Assembly: GCA_900095095.1 (NCBI GenBank)
Contig: FMBT01000165.1
Span: 1 to 50,232 of the forward strand
Source of the DNA: Fragilariopsis cylindrus CCMP1102
Lineage: Eukaryota > Bacillariophyta > Bacillariophyceae > Bacillariales > Bacillariaceae
Length of the DNA stretch: 50,232 nucleotides
Reading direction: 5' to 3'
In this document: positions 20,730 through 30,722 of the stretch, piece by piece
Position numbering within the stretch: the stretch's first letter is position 1
Layout: every line of letters begins with the position of its first letter
Translations under genes and position numbers: made by a program
Notes under the pieces: generated by a model
The model's database searches: none
Seen by the model: the letters and a program-made list of their open reading frames with translations, nothing else
Told to the model about the DNA's origin: nothing

Positions 20730-21629
20730 ATGTCTGGTCTCGTGCCAGCCGATATAGCTGCATTAGGAGCTGGTGCATTTTTTGGTACGATGTCTAATGT
20801 CGCATTTCGCATGTCGAAGAGATAAGAAAACAGTTTATTCTTACCATCGAAAACATGTCTCTGTTTCTACTCTTTGTTGCGTCTAAACAATAGGTGCTTT
20901 ATCTCGTTACCAAGCCGGGAAAATTGCAAGTGATTTCATTGCAACGAATCCAAAAGCATACGGCAAACTAACAGGATGGCAAGTAGTAAAAACATAAGCG
21001 TTATCTCTACTTGTACTAGAAGTTTTAGGAATATCGATTTTTTCTGTATTGGGATCTAGAGGATCGATCCCAACACCCTCACATCATATTCGCGCATTTT
21101 GTTTTCTTCCGTACTATGACATCGCGAAAAATTACCCGTAAATTAAAAACACACATCTTAAGGCATACTGCTGGGCTGAATATCAGCGGAAGTTTCCTTC
21201 TTGGCGCAATCTACGCTATGCCGACCATTGACGTCGATAAGATTAATCAAATTCAGTCTAATAAGCCGTGGGAACGATTTCAAGGGCTATCTCCACGTGC
21301 AAAATTAATGCTTGGCGTGGGATTTTGTGGGAGGTGAGTACTGAATACAATGTACGATTTTGGATTTTTCTTTTAAGAAGAGTCCATACTGTAAACAAAT
21401 AATTTAAGCGAACTATCTCATTTTCTATCGATATAATAATATCCCTCGGTTACGTATTGCTTGTAGCTTCACTACTTTTAGCACATTTTCTTATGATGTC
21501 GTAACATGGATGAATGAAGGCCGTTTGGTTCGGGCGTTTTCTTATGTAGCTACAAACAATATTTGCTCTGTAGCAGCTGCCGGTTTTGGCATGATGGTAG
21601 TGAAGAAGATTCTGGGCGCTAAAGCATAG
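20730..21629 (+). CDS. Fluoride channel, CrcB/Fluc family, single-domain
   Basis: Fluc proteins are small dimeric fluoride-selective channels that export toxic F-. Four exons: 20730-20784, 20894-20978, 21163-21333 and 21467-21629; 157 residues. Family marks in order: GALSRY (Arg23), the second helix NISGSFLLG (Asn53), and GFCGSFTTFSTFSYDV with the Phe and Thr track (Phe105, Phe108) that lines the pore. The last helix is ICSVAAAGFGMMVVKK. The phases are consistent throughout. Intron 2 is best read as GC-AG (TG|GCAAGT...AAG|G), which restores TGWHTAGLNI. It is a single four-helix unit, as in bacteria, unlike the two-domain FEX proteins of fungi and plants, so it should act as a homodimer. Where it sits in the cell is not clear; there is no obvious signal peptide. 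The next gene is convergent, 90 bp away. Confidence 0.88.
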
Positions 21630-21719
21630 ACTAATCGATTTCGGTGCATTATAAGGAACTATTCAGCAATACAATTTTTTTTGATTTTTTCCCCCGCTGA
21701 TTATATTTTAATGACAGTA

Positions 21720-22572
21720 TCATACAATACTTCTGGCTACAATTATAGGGCCGAACTTAGCGTGGGGTGACATGTGCTGAAATTCATTTTCTGCTAGGAT
21801 GGCTGTGACTTTCAAACCTTTTTCAATGGGAGTCGGTAGACAAATCGATGGATATACTATACCACGAAAACTAATTTTTGTTACAAGAACAGATAAATAC
21901 ATATGTAGAGATAGATTAGGTTAGGTCATGTTTGTACCAGTAATTTATGATGATCCCATCCGACTACAATAAATTATGGTGCACAACGATAACTTACCGG
22001 TTGACTGCTTTTTCATGAAGCATTTCTCCGTTATGCGAAAATTGAATCATCGGCAGATCTGCAATAGATAAAGGTACAAACGATAAGGTTGTTTTGAGAA
22101 AACATTGGTTCGAGAGCAAAACATACATTTAAACGCAACAATAAGCGTCATAATGGTTACCTGATTGTTGTATCGAAACACCGATTATATCTCCATCTTG
22201 GCATTCTATAGGTCTCATCCAATTTGTTCCATTCGCATCGGAAGGAATACCTGAGTTTTGCTCTTTCTCTTCTCTTTCTGTATAAAATGTTCTGTCCTTC
22301 TTCCCGCTTACGCCGAACATGATGGTATCCAAGTGTTTCTTTCCATGAATTTCTATATTATATTCCCAATACGCAGCGTCCTGTTCTATTGGCGTCCCTA
22401 TTAGACCCAATCCTGTTCCTTTCACAGAAAGACTTTCCTCGACAGTAATCGTTGGACTACTCATACGAACATTTATACACTGTTGTTTTGCAGTTTCCTG
22501 TGCAACCAACTCGCTTTCCTTTGCCGCAGCTCCCCCATCTTCGCCACCAAAACAGGACCAACAACAGCCCAT
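21720..22572 (-). CDS. SPRY-domain protein with N-terminal lipidation motif
   Basis: Three exons: 22161-22572, 21998-22058 and 21720-21870, giving 207 residues. Both introns are GT-AG and all phases agree. The start is ATG 22572, whose product begins MGCCWSCFGG. This is a strong dual motif for N-myristoylation (Gly2) and palmitoylation (Cys3, 4, 7). An ATG 42 bases upstream is in frame but would hide that motif. From residue 60 on is a SPRY fold: AAYWEYNIEIHG, DTIMFGVSGKKD, a GDIIGVSIQQ strand, then FSHNGEMLH and FRGIVYPSICLP. SPRY domains bind peptides; the partner here is unknown. A membrane-anchored SPRY protein is inference from the motif. Confidence 0.82.
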
Positions 22573-24018
22573 ATTGTAATTTTGTTGTTGTTTTGTGAGG
22601 GATGCCGGTTGCAATCGTTTGCAGTTCTACCGTACACAAAAAAAATACTGATAACCGAAAGTAAACTTCCTAGTGTACAAGAACTTCAATCATCTTCTCT
22701 CACGTTCAAATCTCGAATTCTAAAAATGCGCAACGGTAAGGTTTTCGCGGGTAACACAAACTCAGTACACATTCTACACACTCAACACAAATTAGTTTCG
22801 TTCATCACGGATTACATTTATTTGTTATAATAACCCCTACAACGCCCCCCCCCCCCCCCCCAACCCTAAGGAGTTAGAAAAGCTACTTAGTACAGTATGT
22901 AACCCATGACGAGACAGACCCCAACAGTTGGTTGTATTAACGCATTGTGTAGAAACTTTGTACAGTGACATTGATTGGTTAGTGAAAAGATAAGAACAAT
23001 TGTATCCCAGGATTCAAACCAAAAACTTTTTTGCCTTTCGTGTGTTTTGGGGTCTCTCAACCCACCACTCAATTGATTCCACCAGAATGATTCAAGAGGT
23101 AAATAATTGTATTTCCAATACTTGGGAATGATTAACATGAATGAGTACAACAGAAGTTTCCTATACATGTATAGCGCTAAGTACAAGATGAATGTGAAAA
23201 TTTGAAAGGATTAATTTGGTATGTTGGAGATATTTCTGCTGAAGGTGTAAATGAATGTATAAGAGTCAAAAAAAAATCACATCATGAAAGGTGCAAAGGA
23301 AGATAGAAGTGTGCTGCTGCAATCTAAATGAGCCAATCACTCCTCAGTGTAAAAAGTTCTATGAGCTAATCATTCTTATTGTAAAGTGTGATATCACAGA
23401 GAATCTATCGGTTTCAGATACAGTGCTAGCAGCAGCATCCACATAGCACTACAATCCATTACATACAATATTAATTAAAAATAGAAATAGTGTAGGGAGA
23501 TGAGGACTAACCCTCAATGTATATCCCCATATTTTACTGCGTCAAAAAAAATCTTGATGCATACACCTCCTGGTAGATTTCAACTGTTCTCCATTTTAAG
23601 GTGGTATCAGTACATGAAACATTATGTCACCCTTGAAAAATTGCTCTAATTGGGCAGGTATGTATGCATGTGAGTGGCTTGAACACTTCAAAAAGAATCA
23701 CATAAACTTGCTATTAGCCAGCCATTTCCATTCATTCAAAGAAATTGTAAAGAATAAGTAGTAGATATCAAAATGCAATGAGAAAAAATGTAGTATTGGA
23801 TATTCAATATTTGGTGTGTTTCTATATATTTCGATAAATTCAGAAATATTTTGGTCTATTCAATAGTTTCTATAAGTGTTTAAGTACCCCCAAGTACGGT
23901 TTGTCATTCCTCTACAAGTACATGCATAACATAATATGCACATGTAGAAATAGTGTCTTCGTACAATGATTGATTCGATTCAATCCTCCCTATTTATTTA
24001 TATCAAGAACCTTGCCAC
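22573..24018. other. Intergenic
   Basis: About 1.4 kb, AT-rich, no gene recognised. It contains a 17-base C homopolymer at 22845-22861, unusual in this base composition. A tRNA-like B-box on the minus strand near 23010 was considered and rejected. Confidence 0.5.
22845..22861. repeat. C17 homopolymer
   Basis: Seventeen consecutive cytosines after AACG. The exact length may be uncertain because sequencing of such runs is error-prone. Confidence 0.85.
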
Positions 24019-26466
24019 TCACGCTGCTGCTGCACTTTTTGGATTCAAGCAAGCGAGATCATACAAAAGGAATCCAGTCAATCGGGTGTCGTTGTAATTC
24101 TGGCCAGCACGAAGCACGAGGCGCATGGCCTCGTTCATACAATCCATCATATTCGACATATATCCGTTTTCCATATGGATTTCTGCAGTATTTATGAGAG
24201 TTTGTACAATGGATGAGGGTTCGGTATCTGATACGTTAATTTTCTGAATTCTTAGGACTTCTTTGAAGAAATGGACGGCTGAATCTAATTCTCCCCTTTG
24301 AAGATGAACTTGGCCTATGTGTTGAAGCGTCAAAACGAGATCTGTGTGGTCGGGACCGAGAGCAACCCTTTCAATCCGGAATGTTTCCTTGTAGCAATTC
24401 ATCGCCTCGTTTTCCTCTCCTCTTTCCATGTGGATTGTAGCGATATTATACAATATGATCGCAATGTCGCGATGTTCTTTGCCTAAAATGGAACGACGAG
24501 TTTTGAGGCATTCTGAAAAACTACGCAATGACATTTCATGCAGTCCCAACTTGAAAAGGACAAGACCGATCGAATTTAGAGATGAAGCAACGTCAAGATG
24601 GGAGTCACCAAATGCATCTCTCCGAATACGAAGAGCTTCTTGGTATACGTCAAGACTTTTCGAATACGACTTGTTTTGATAGTGTACCAGTGCCATATTG
24701 GAAAGAGTAATGGCAATATTTGGATGAGAATCGCCGAGTGATTTCGTTTGAATATCCAAAGCTTCATTGTAGAACTTTAATGCAGCGTGGTATTCACCCA
24801 TCTGCTTAGCAATCTGGCCAATGTTGGTTAATGTTACTGTAATATTCGGATGAAGGTTGTGCAACACGGCCCGTTCGACATCTAATCCTTCCTTGTACAT
24901 GTCAAGAGCGTTATCGAAGTCACCCTGTTCGTAGTATAGATTTCCCATCTTGTTAAGAATGGATGCAACTTCGGGATGAACATCTAAAGCGGATCGTCCC
25001 GCGTTTAATGCGTCCTCGTAGAAAGAAAGGGCCTTATCAAACTGTCTTTGTTCGTGATAAATCTGTGCCATACATTTCAGCATGGTGCTGATATCCCGAT
25101 GATATCGTCCAAGTTTGGTTACGGCAATTTCCATGAATTCTTGATAGTACTTAAGTGCCTTCTCCAAATCTCCTCTCTGATGACACGTTTGTCCAATGTT
25201 GTAGACCGTTGCAGCAACATCCAAATGGTCGTTTCCTAATAATGCACGCCTAATATGGAGTGCGTCCATGTATTTATCCAACGCTTTGTTATATTCTTCA
25301 TTTAGGTAATAGCACCGTCCCGTATTATTCAAATACGTTGCGATTTCTTTGTCGTTTGGATCAAAAAGTTGTTCTCTTCGAATCTTCGTGGCTTCTTTGA
25401 AATATTCCATTGCTCTTGATGTATTCGACTTTGGTGAATGAAAATACAGCACACCGATACAATTAATTATCGATGCTATTTCTAATTCATCGGCAATTAT
25501 TCGTCGATATTGAAGGGCTTCTTTATATGCATCCATCGCCTTTTCGAGTTCCCAATTCCTGTACTTGATACAACCAATGTTACGAAGAATTGAAACGATG
25601 CTAACTGGACCGGAAATTCCTGCGGCTCGTGCAAGGAATAGAGCTCTAGTAAAGCAGTCATTAGCATCTTCGTCGATATTAAGTTTTAAGCAAAGTATGC
25701 CCATATTAAACAGAATAACTGATGCTGCTTTGTCCCCATTGTCGATTAGTTCCAATACAACTCCTTCCATCTTTACGTGAGTTAAACAATTATCCATACC
25801 TTCGTCGTATTCGTTGGAAGATGAATTATAATTATGATTATTTGAAGATGATACCTGTTCATCATCGTCGTCGTCGTCGTTTGTTGATGATGGCGTTGAT
25901 GATGGCGATGATGATGGCGATGGCGATACTATGGTAGTGGTGGCGGTGATGGCGGTATCGATGAGATTGGAATAGGAATACCCGAAGTTATCTCGGAGGC
26001 TGTTAAGGCATCTTCGAAAGTATTCTAAAGCGAGAGTGTATTCCATTAATTCTGTCAATTCTACACCTGTATTGTTCAAACTTGGTATCCTACCAATAGG
26101 ATCGATACCATCCCCAACGTCATTCGAAGCAGAAGTACAGAGAGTGGCAGTGGGGTTGATATTTTCCAGTCCATCCTTTGTGTATTGATGATATCGATAC
26201 TGATGATGACAATGCTGTAGATCGAAACAGTATTGATCATTCTTATTATTCTTAATATGATGTACCGGTATCAGACCATGAGGTTGATCAGCGTGAATTT
26301 CTTCTCCGACATGAAGGTATTGACTTTGAGAAGCATATGCATGTCCATGCCCATGCCCATGCCCATGTCCATGTCCATGCCCATGCCCATGTATACTTCC
26401 AACCATGCTGCTATGATAACTTGTATGTATACTCATCGATATGTTTGGTATGTGTAAAGGGATCAC
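24019..26466 (-). CDS. Kinesin-light-chain-type TPR repeat protein
   Basis: Single exon, 815 residues. After a variable N-terminus, tandem 42-residue repeats run from about residue 230 to 800 with the pattern HPxVAxxLxxIGxxxxxxGxxxxALxxYxEALxIRRxxLG. This is the kinesin-light-chain form of the tetratricopeptide repeat. About a dozen copies are visible. Such arrays form a superhelix that binds peptides. Diatoms and cyanobacteria have many, mostly of unknown function, and they are not necessarily motor subunits. The N-terminal region has a run of alternating His-Gly (residues 26-42), plus Ser/Asp-rich low-complexity regions coded by GATGGCGAT-type repeats near 25860-25935. No membrane segment is visible. 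Confidence 0.88.
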   Translation of the reverse strand: MIPLHIPNISMSIHTSYHSSMVGSIHGHGHGHGHGHGHGHGHAYASQSQYLHVGEEIHADQPHGLIPVHHIKNNKNDQYCFDLQHCHHQYRYHQYTKDGLENINPTATLCTSASNDVGDGIDPIGRIPSLNNTGVELTELMEYTLALEYFRRCLNSLRDNFGYSYSNLIDTAITATTTIVSPSPSSSPSSTPSSTNDDDDDDEQVSSSNNHNYNSSSNEYDEGMDNCLTHVKMEGVVLELIDNGDKAASVILFNMGILCLKLNIDEDANDCFTRALFLARAAGISGPVSIVSILRNIGCIKYRNWELEKAMDAYKEALQYRRIIADELEIASIINCIGVLYFHSPKSNTSRAMEYFKEATKIRREQLFDPNDKEIATYLNNTGRCYYLNEEYNKALDKYMDALHIRRALLGNDHLDVAATVYNIGQTCHQRGDLEKALKYYQEFMEIAVTKLGRYHRDISTMLKCMAQIYHEQRQFDKALSFYEDALNAGRSALDVHPEVASILNKMGNLYYEQGDFDNALDMYKEGLDVERAVLHNLHPNITVTLTNIGQIAKQMGEYHAALKFYNEALDIQTKSLGDSHPNIAITLSNMALVHYQNKSYSKSLDVYQEALRIRRDAFGDSHLDVASSLNSIGLVLFKLGLHEMSLRSFSECLKTRRSILGKEHRDIAIILYNIATIHMERGEENEAMNCYKETFRIERVALGPDHTDLVLTLQHIGQVHLQRGELDSAVHFFKEVLRIQKINVSDTEPSSIVQTLINTAEIHMENGYMSNMMDCMNEAMRLVLRAGQNYNDTRLTGFLLYDLACLNPKSAAAA
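26340..26394. repeat. Coding hexanucleotide repeat (CATGCC/CATGTC)
   Basis: About nine copies of a CATGCC-like unit. They encode the alternating His-Gly run in the TPR protein. Confidence 0.85.
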
Positions 26467-27007
26467 CCGGTGATTCTGATTGCGGATGTAAAAAGTGAGA
26501 TATTCCTTTCAAAATATTGCTCAATACCCTGGTACAGTGTGTACTGATTAGATTAGACGTCTTGATCACTTTTCAATATTGATTTTTTTTTATGATGGTT
26601 GTCCTTTTTCTCAACAAACGTTTGTTGTTTGTTCTCGTCCTCAGTGGTGAGAAAGACGAAAGTACCGGTACACATAAAAAATAAGTCTTCGCTTTCATGG
26701 GTCAAACTTATCGTCTCTGCTAGTGAATACAAACTAGTATGAGTTTAAAGTTGACATTTATTGAAAATAGGAAAATTTTGATGGCTCGTCCAAGATTGAA
26801 GATCAGATGAGAGAGAATTAAAATGAGAAACAGACATTATTGTTCTTTAATTGTTTTTGAAGTTTCTATCAAATTTACGAATCAAGCTTAAATGTGAAAA
26901 ACATCGCGGTTTTTGTTTTGGTTCGCACAAAAAAAGTCTGACAGGTCACAACAATATTATTGTTCTTTAATTGTTTTTGAAGTTTCTATCAAATTTACGA
27001 ATCAAGC
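26467..27007. other. Intergenic with duplicated gene end
   Basis: Upstream of the TPR gene and downstream of the DUF6824/homeodomain gene. It contains the extra copy of the 69-bp repeat that covers the latter's stop codon (26836-26904). No further gene seen. Confidence 0.5.
26836..26904. repeat. 69-bp direct repeat, copy A
   Basis: Identical over 69 bp to 26956-27024, which holds the last codons and stop of the DUF6824/homeodomain gene. The offset is exactly 120 bp. Confidence 0.95.
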
Positions 27008-27024
27008 TTAAATGTGAAAAACAT
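26956..27024. repeat. 69-bp direct repeat, copy B (covers the 3' end of a CDS)
   Basis: Second copy of the 69-bp repeat. It includes the codons for NVFHI and the stop at 27008-27010, then 52 bp of 3' flank. Confidence 0.95.
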
Positions 27025-29074
27025 TAAAGAGAGCAGTGACTTGAGAAACGGTTCTTTCACTCTGTTTTTTTCTTCCCCTCTGTTCAATTTCTTCTGCATC
27101 ACCATTGATTGCGGCGACTACTACTGGTGGTGGAGCTTTCTTCAGTGCTGCTCTATATCTTCCTAACCACTTTTCAAGCTGCTTTATCTCAAGCCCAGTT
27201 TCATTCATCATCTCAAGCTTGTCTGATCTAGTGGGGTACGGCTTTGCTATCATCTCAGCAGACATCATCCATGCCTCGAGGTATTCAACTGCACTCTCAG
27301 ATAACCCTTTATTATGCGATCTTTTACCACGATTTGACTTAATTTTTTCCCGATCTTGACGTTCTTCATCACGTACTATTTTTGCTGTGGGAGCCTCCTT
27401 CCAATCCTTTTTTAATGCAGGGATGATTACAGTCAACATATGAATAACATCCGCCAATAAGGTTTCATTTTTTACATTCATTATATCATAAGGATCCGTA
27501 ATATCAGCAGTACCCTCTGAACTAGCGGAATTTGCTGCAATGGCCCTCTCGAAAGTCGCGATCATTAGATTAGTAGACCCACTACATACACAACGAAACA
27601 TCCTGTAGATAATATTTGATAACAATAATATAATAATAATCAAATAGTTAGAAATACATATGAAGTATAAGAAAAAAAGCAATGTTGTAAATCAAACTTA
27701 CCCGTCCTGCGAACGACGGATATACCCTGGTAAACCGTGCATATGATCAACACAAGCTATTTTATCTAGTGGAAGCTTGGTGATTTGGTCATGGGTAACA
27801 TCAAGTACCCATTTTGCAAATGGGTCCAACACGTCAGTCATCCGGATTCGAAATTCCGCTTCGTTGAATTCCTTATGTAGGAAAGGAGGGTTGTATTTCT
27901 CGTTAGAATGACTAAACAACATTCGACGATAACACTGCAACAATTGTTCTTTCTTCAGTCGAATTTTTTCTTCCTCATCAGTTTCGCCTTCCCCTTTTAG
28001 AAGAATAGACAACAATGAAAACATGTATGAGTAACTTAAATATAAATGATATATTTAAATGATAATAGTAATAATAATAGAACAACAACAACAATGACAC
28101 TTACGTTTCTGTCTTTTTCTTGGCTGGTACTCTGGGTTACATTTCCGTTTTTTAGCAATGGCATCATTGGCGACGGGAGATGGCAAATGCATTACTAGCG
28201 GAAGAATAGCAGTGGCAGTAGCAGTAGCAGTAGTAACCGCTTCCGTTGTTGGTGTTGCTGTTGTTGTTTCTTTGTATTTGTCCACGTCTCCTGATGAGGA
28301 AGATGACGAAAGAAGATTCATCGCTCTTTTCTTGGTTAAATATTCTTCCATCTTTGCACGTGCCTCACGTCGTTTCAATATCCGACAATATTGTTTTCCA
28401 TTCACAAATGTTGGTTGTGGTGAAGTATTAGTAGGGGATAGATATGGTGTATTTTTCTGTCTCAATGCTTTCGAGGCTTTAGCTACGGCCTGTTTATATG
28501 TGATTTGTATCCATCCTACTACCACACCGCTGGCATCTGTTGTTGACGGTTTAATAAAACGTCCTGGTGGGCTTCGTTGTTGAGTAAAAGCTGCAACTAC
28601 TTGCTTTGCTATCAATTTCTTTGTGTGCTTTGGACAGTTTCGATATAGAGAAATATTTTCTCTGAGCAACGTACGGAACCAAATATTACCTGGATGATAT
28701 TCACCCCTTCCACGACCACACAAAACGTCCTTTTTTATCAGTTAGCGAAAGAAGTGAAGTGAGCAAAGCGGATTCATTCATACATTTAATATTAAATAAT
28801 CTTTAAGAAAAAGAAAGACAATATAACTTACGTGGTCATGTATTTCTGTAATAATGTCATTGTATAAAACACCACCGATGATAGCGTCGTTGTTATCATT
28901 TGTTGCTGAGTTTTTCGGTGTAGTAGTAATCTCAATCGGGTTTACATCACCACCAAAACGACCACTACCACTTCCACTGCTAATACTAGCGGTGTCATTC
29001 ATATTGTCGCCCTTGTTGAAATTGGATGACGTTGACGACGAGTAACGAGAGGTGGAAGAAGATATAGAGTTCAT
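27008..29074 (-). CDS. DUF6824 protein with C-terminal TALE-type homeodomain
   Basis: Four exons by my model: 28832-29074, 28105-28729, 27702-27993 and 27008-27602. All are GT-AG with matching phases; 584 residues. The Ser/Asn-rich N-terminus ends in IHDH. DUF6824 begins at the exon 2 junction: DVLCGRGRGEYHPGNIWFR, KKLIAKQVVAAF, PPGRFIKP, AVAKASKALRQK. This domain is abundant in diatoms, is of unknown function, and is probably helical. A basic stretch (RKRQKR) follows and a middle region lacks known domains. The C-terminus has the three-residue-longer TALE homeodomain: GLSESAVEYLEAWMMS, the PYP loop, TGLEIKQLEKW. Helix 3 then reads WLGRYR where WFxNxR is usual, so the DNA-contacting Asn51 is absent. 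Likely nuclear. The model needs transcript support, mainly for exons 3 and 4. Confidence 0.75.
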
Positions 29075-29304
29075 TTTATTTATAAGCGAATCAAAAAAAA
29101 ATGGGAAATTCAATTCAATTCTCTCGTTCGTAGTATTGTAGTATGAGAGTTAAGAATGAATGAATGTGTAGACTTGTTCGAAACCACAAACTACTCTCAA
29201 GTGGTTTTGAATAACTCTCAAGCTGTGTCTTGCTTTCGTCGATACATGTTCGGTCAATGAATATGGAGGTGTCTTGTGGGTGTCTTGTGTCTACCACTCC
29301 CACT

Positions 29305-29388
29305 GCCTCTCCTCTAATTAATTCGAACATTCTCAGCATTCCCATCGCCTCTCCTCTAATTAATTCGAACATTCTCAGCATTCCCATC
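29305..29388. repeat. 42-bp tandem duplication, two copies
   Basis: Units 29305-29346 and 29347-29388 are almost identical (GCCTCTCCTCTAATTAATTC...). A minus-strand frame across them gives a repeated peptide, which I regard as chance. Confidence 0.85.
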
Positions 29389-29502
29389 GCCTGTCGTCTA
29401 AAATTCTTAACAAGAATTGTTAGTCACAGTTCAAAAATCTCTGAAAACTGCCTAGCTTAAGTAAAAATTGTATACTGTCCATGACTGGAGGATCCACGAC
29501 TG

Positions 29503-29652
29503 ATGGAGTGTGCTTTCATTGAGGACAGCAGAATGCTATGTAGAGAAGTAGATGATGACAAACGTGATTATGTATTCTATCGTTGTCAAGAAAATGGTTG
29601 TTCTTATGCAGGTACTCAGCAAACTGCTACAATTCGTAAGCAGAGATTCTAA
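29503..29652 (+). pseudogene. Short zinc-ribbon-like ORF, possibly an RPB9-type fragment
   Basis: A 49-codon frame from ATG 29503 to TAA 29650-29652. It contains SRMLCREVDDDKRDYVFYRC and GCSYAG, which resemble the N-terminal ribbon of RNA polymerase subunits of the Rpb9 group (..NNMLYPREDK...LLYACRNC.Y). The first Cys pair of that ribbon is not in place (Ile and Ser instead) and the second pair is spaced by four residues. The rest of such a protein is not found downstream. It may be a decayed fragment or chance. Confidence 0.25.
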
Positions 29653-29654
29653 GT

Positions 29655-29860
29655 ACAATTATTATTAATAATAATAATAATAATCGTAATGATAATGATA
29701 ATAATAATCGTAATGATAACATTAATCGTAATGATAATAATAATAATAATCGTAATAATAATATAATAGTATACAATACGATATGAATTGAATTGAAACA
29801 CGTAATAATAATAGTAGTAATTATTAATACAATACTATACAATCGTAATAATAATGTAAA
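29655..29860. repeat. AAT / ATAATAATCGTAATG low-complexity array
   Basis: Imperfect repeats of ATA, AAT and ATAATCGTAATG over about 200 bp. No coding meaning. Confidence 0.85.
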
Positions 29861-29931
29861 GATACTTACTATTTCGGTTTGACGTAACAAGGTGCAGTTT
29901 CCATATCAATTCCGGTCTTGAATTTCATTTC

Positions 29932-30060
29932 TTCATTCCATTCCATTCCATTCCATTCCGTTCCATTCCATTCCGTTCCGTTCCATTTCATTTCATTTCA
30001 TTTCATTTCGTTTCGTTTCGTTTCGTTTTCGAATTTTCGAATTTTCGAATTTTCGAATTC
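29932..30060. repeat. Graded pentanucleotide array with direct-repeat flanks
   Basis: Units change in order from left to right: CATTC/CGTTC, then CATTT, then CGTTT, then an 8-bp TTTTCGAA unit. The array sits between two near-identical 28-bp sequences at 29903-29930 and 30070-30097 (26 of 28 bases alike). Confidence 0.9.
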
Positions 30061-30647
30061 AGAGTTTCGATATCAATTCCGATCTTCAATTTCATTTTCA
30101 TGTTGGTACTCATTGTAGTTCCAGATAATGTGAAGATAATAATAATGAAAGGAATTATAGTTGGTTTGTCGTACATAATGATTTAGTCTTCCAAACATTA
30201 TGTTCAAGTCTTTCAAACATTACAATCATTATACGTACCAATTATAGTCGTATCTCATACATAGCATAGTCGTATCACATTCATAGTCATATCACATCCA
30301 AAGTATGTTGTCGTCACAACATGGGGCCCCCCATAACAGATGAACCACCGATCACATCACATCAAAATAACCACCAACCACAACACTGACTAAACACTAA
30401 GAACCAACAACTAAATATCAATCACGGCAACTCAGCACAAAGGGCAATGAAGATACAATACAGGGGGGCCAAATTTCCCTGATCGTATCAACATCCTAAG
30501 CATCAAAGAATCTGTGCAACTGTACCTAGCTGTCAATTAGTAGGAGAAGTGTGAACAGCGATACACTTTCACAAGCCGTAACATTTTTTTTTTACTGTAC
30601 AAGATTTTTTATTATTTCAAAAGTGATGTCGGTGTAATTTGAGTGCG

Positions 30648-30722
30648 TCGGTCAGGAAATTCAAATTCGAACCTGGCGCACGAGCTAAATCAAATCTAAA
30701 TCCTGGCGCAGCTCGTGACCGA
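30648..30722. repeat. Diverged tandem pair with CCTGGCGCA core and inverted ends
   Basis: Two related units (TCAAATTCGAACCTGGCGCA at 30661-30680 and TCAAATCTAAATCCTGGCGCA-like at 30690-30710). The whole is bounded by CGGTCA at 30649-30654 and TGACCG at 30716-30721. Confidence 0.6.

Noticed and set aside
22990..23075. tRNA-like B-box (GGTTTGAATCC) on the minus strand
   Set aside because: T-stem does not pair well and no acceptor stem or A-box at proper spacing could be drawn.
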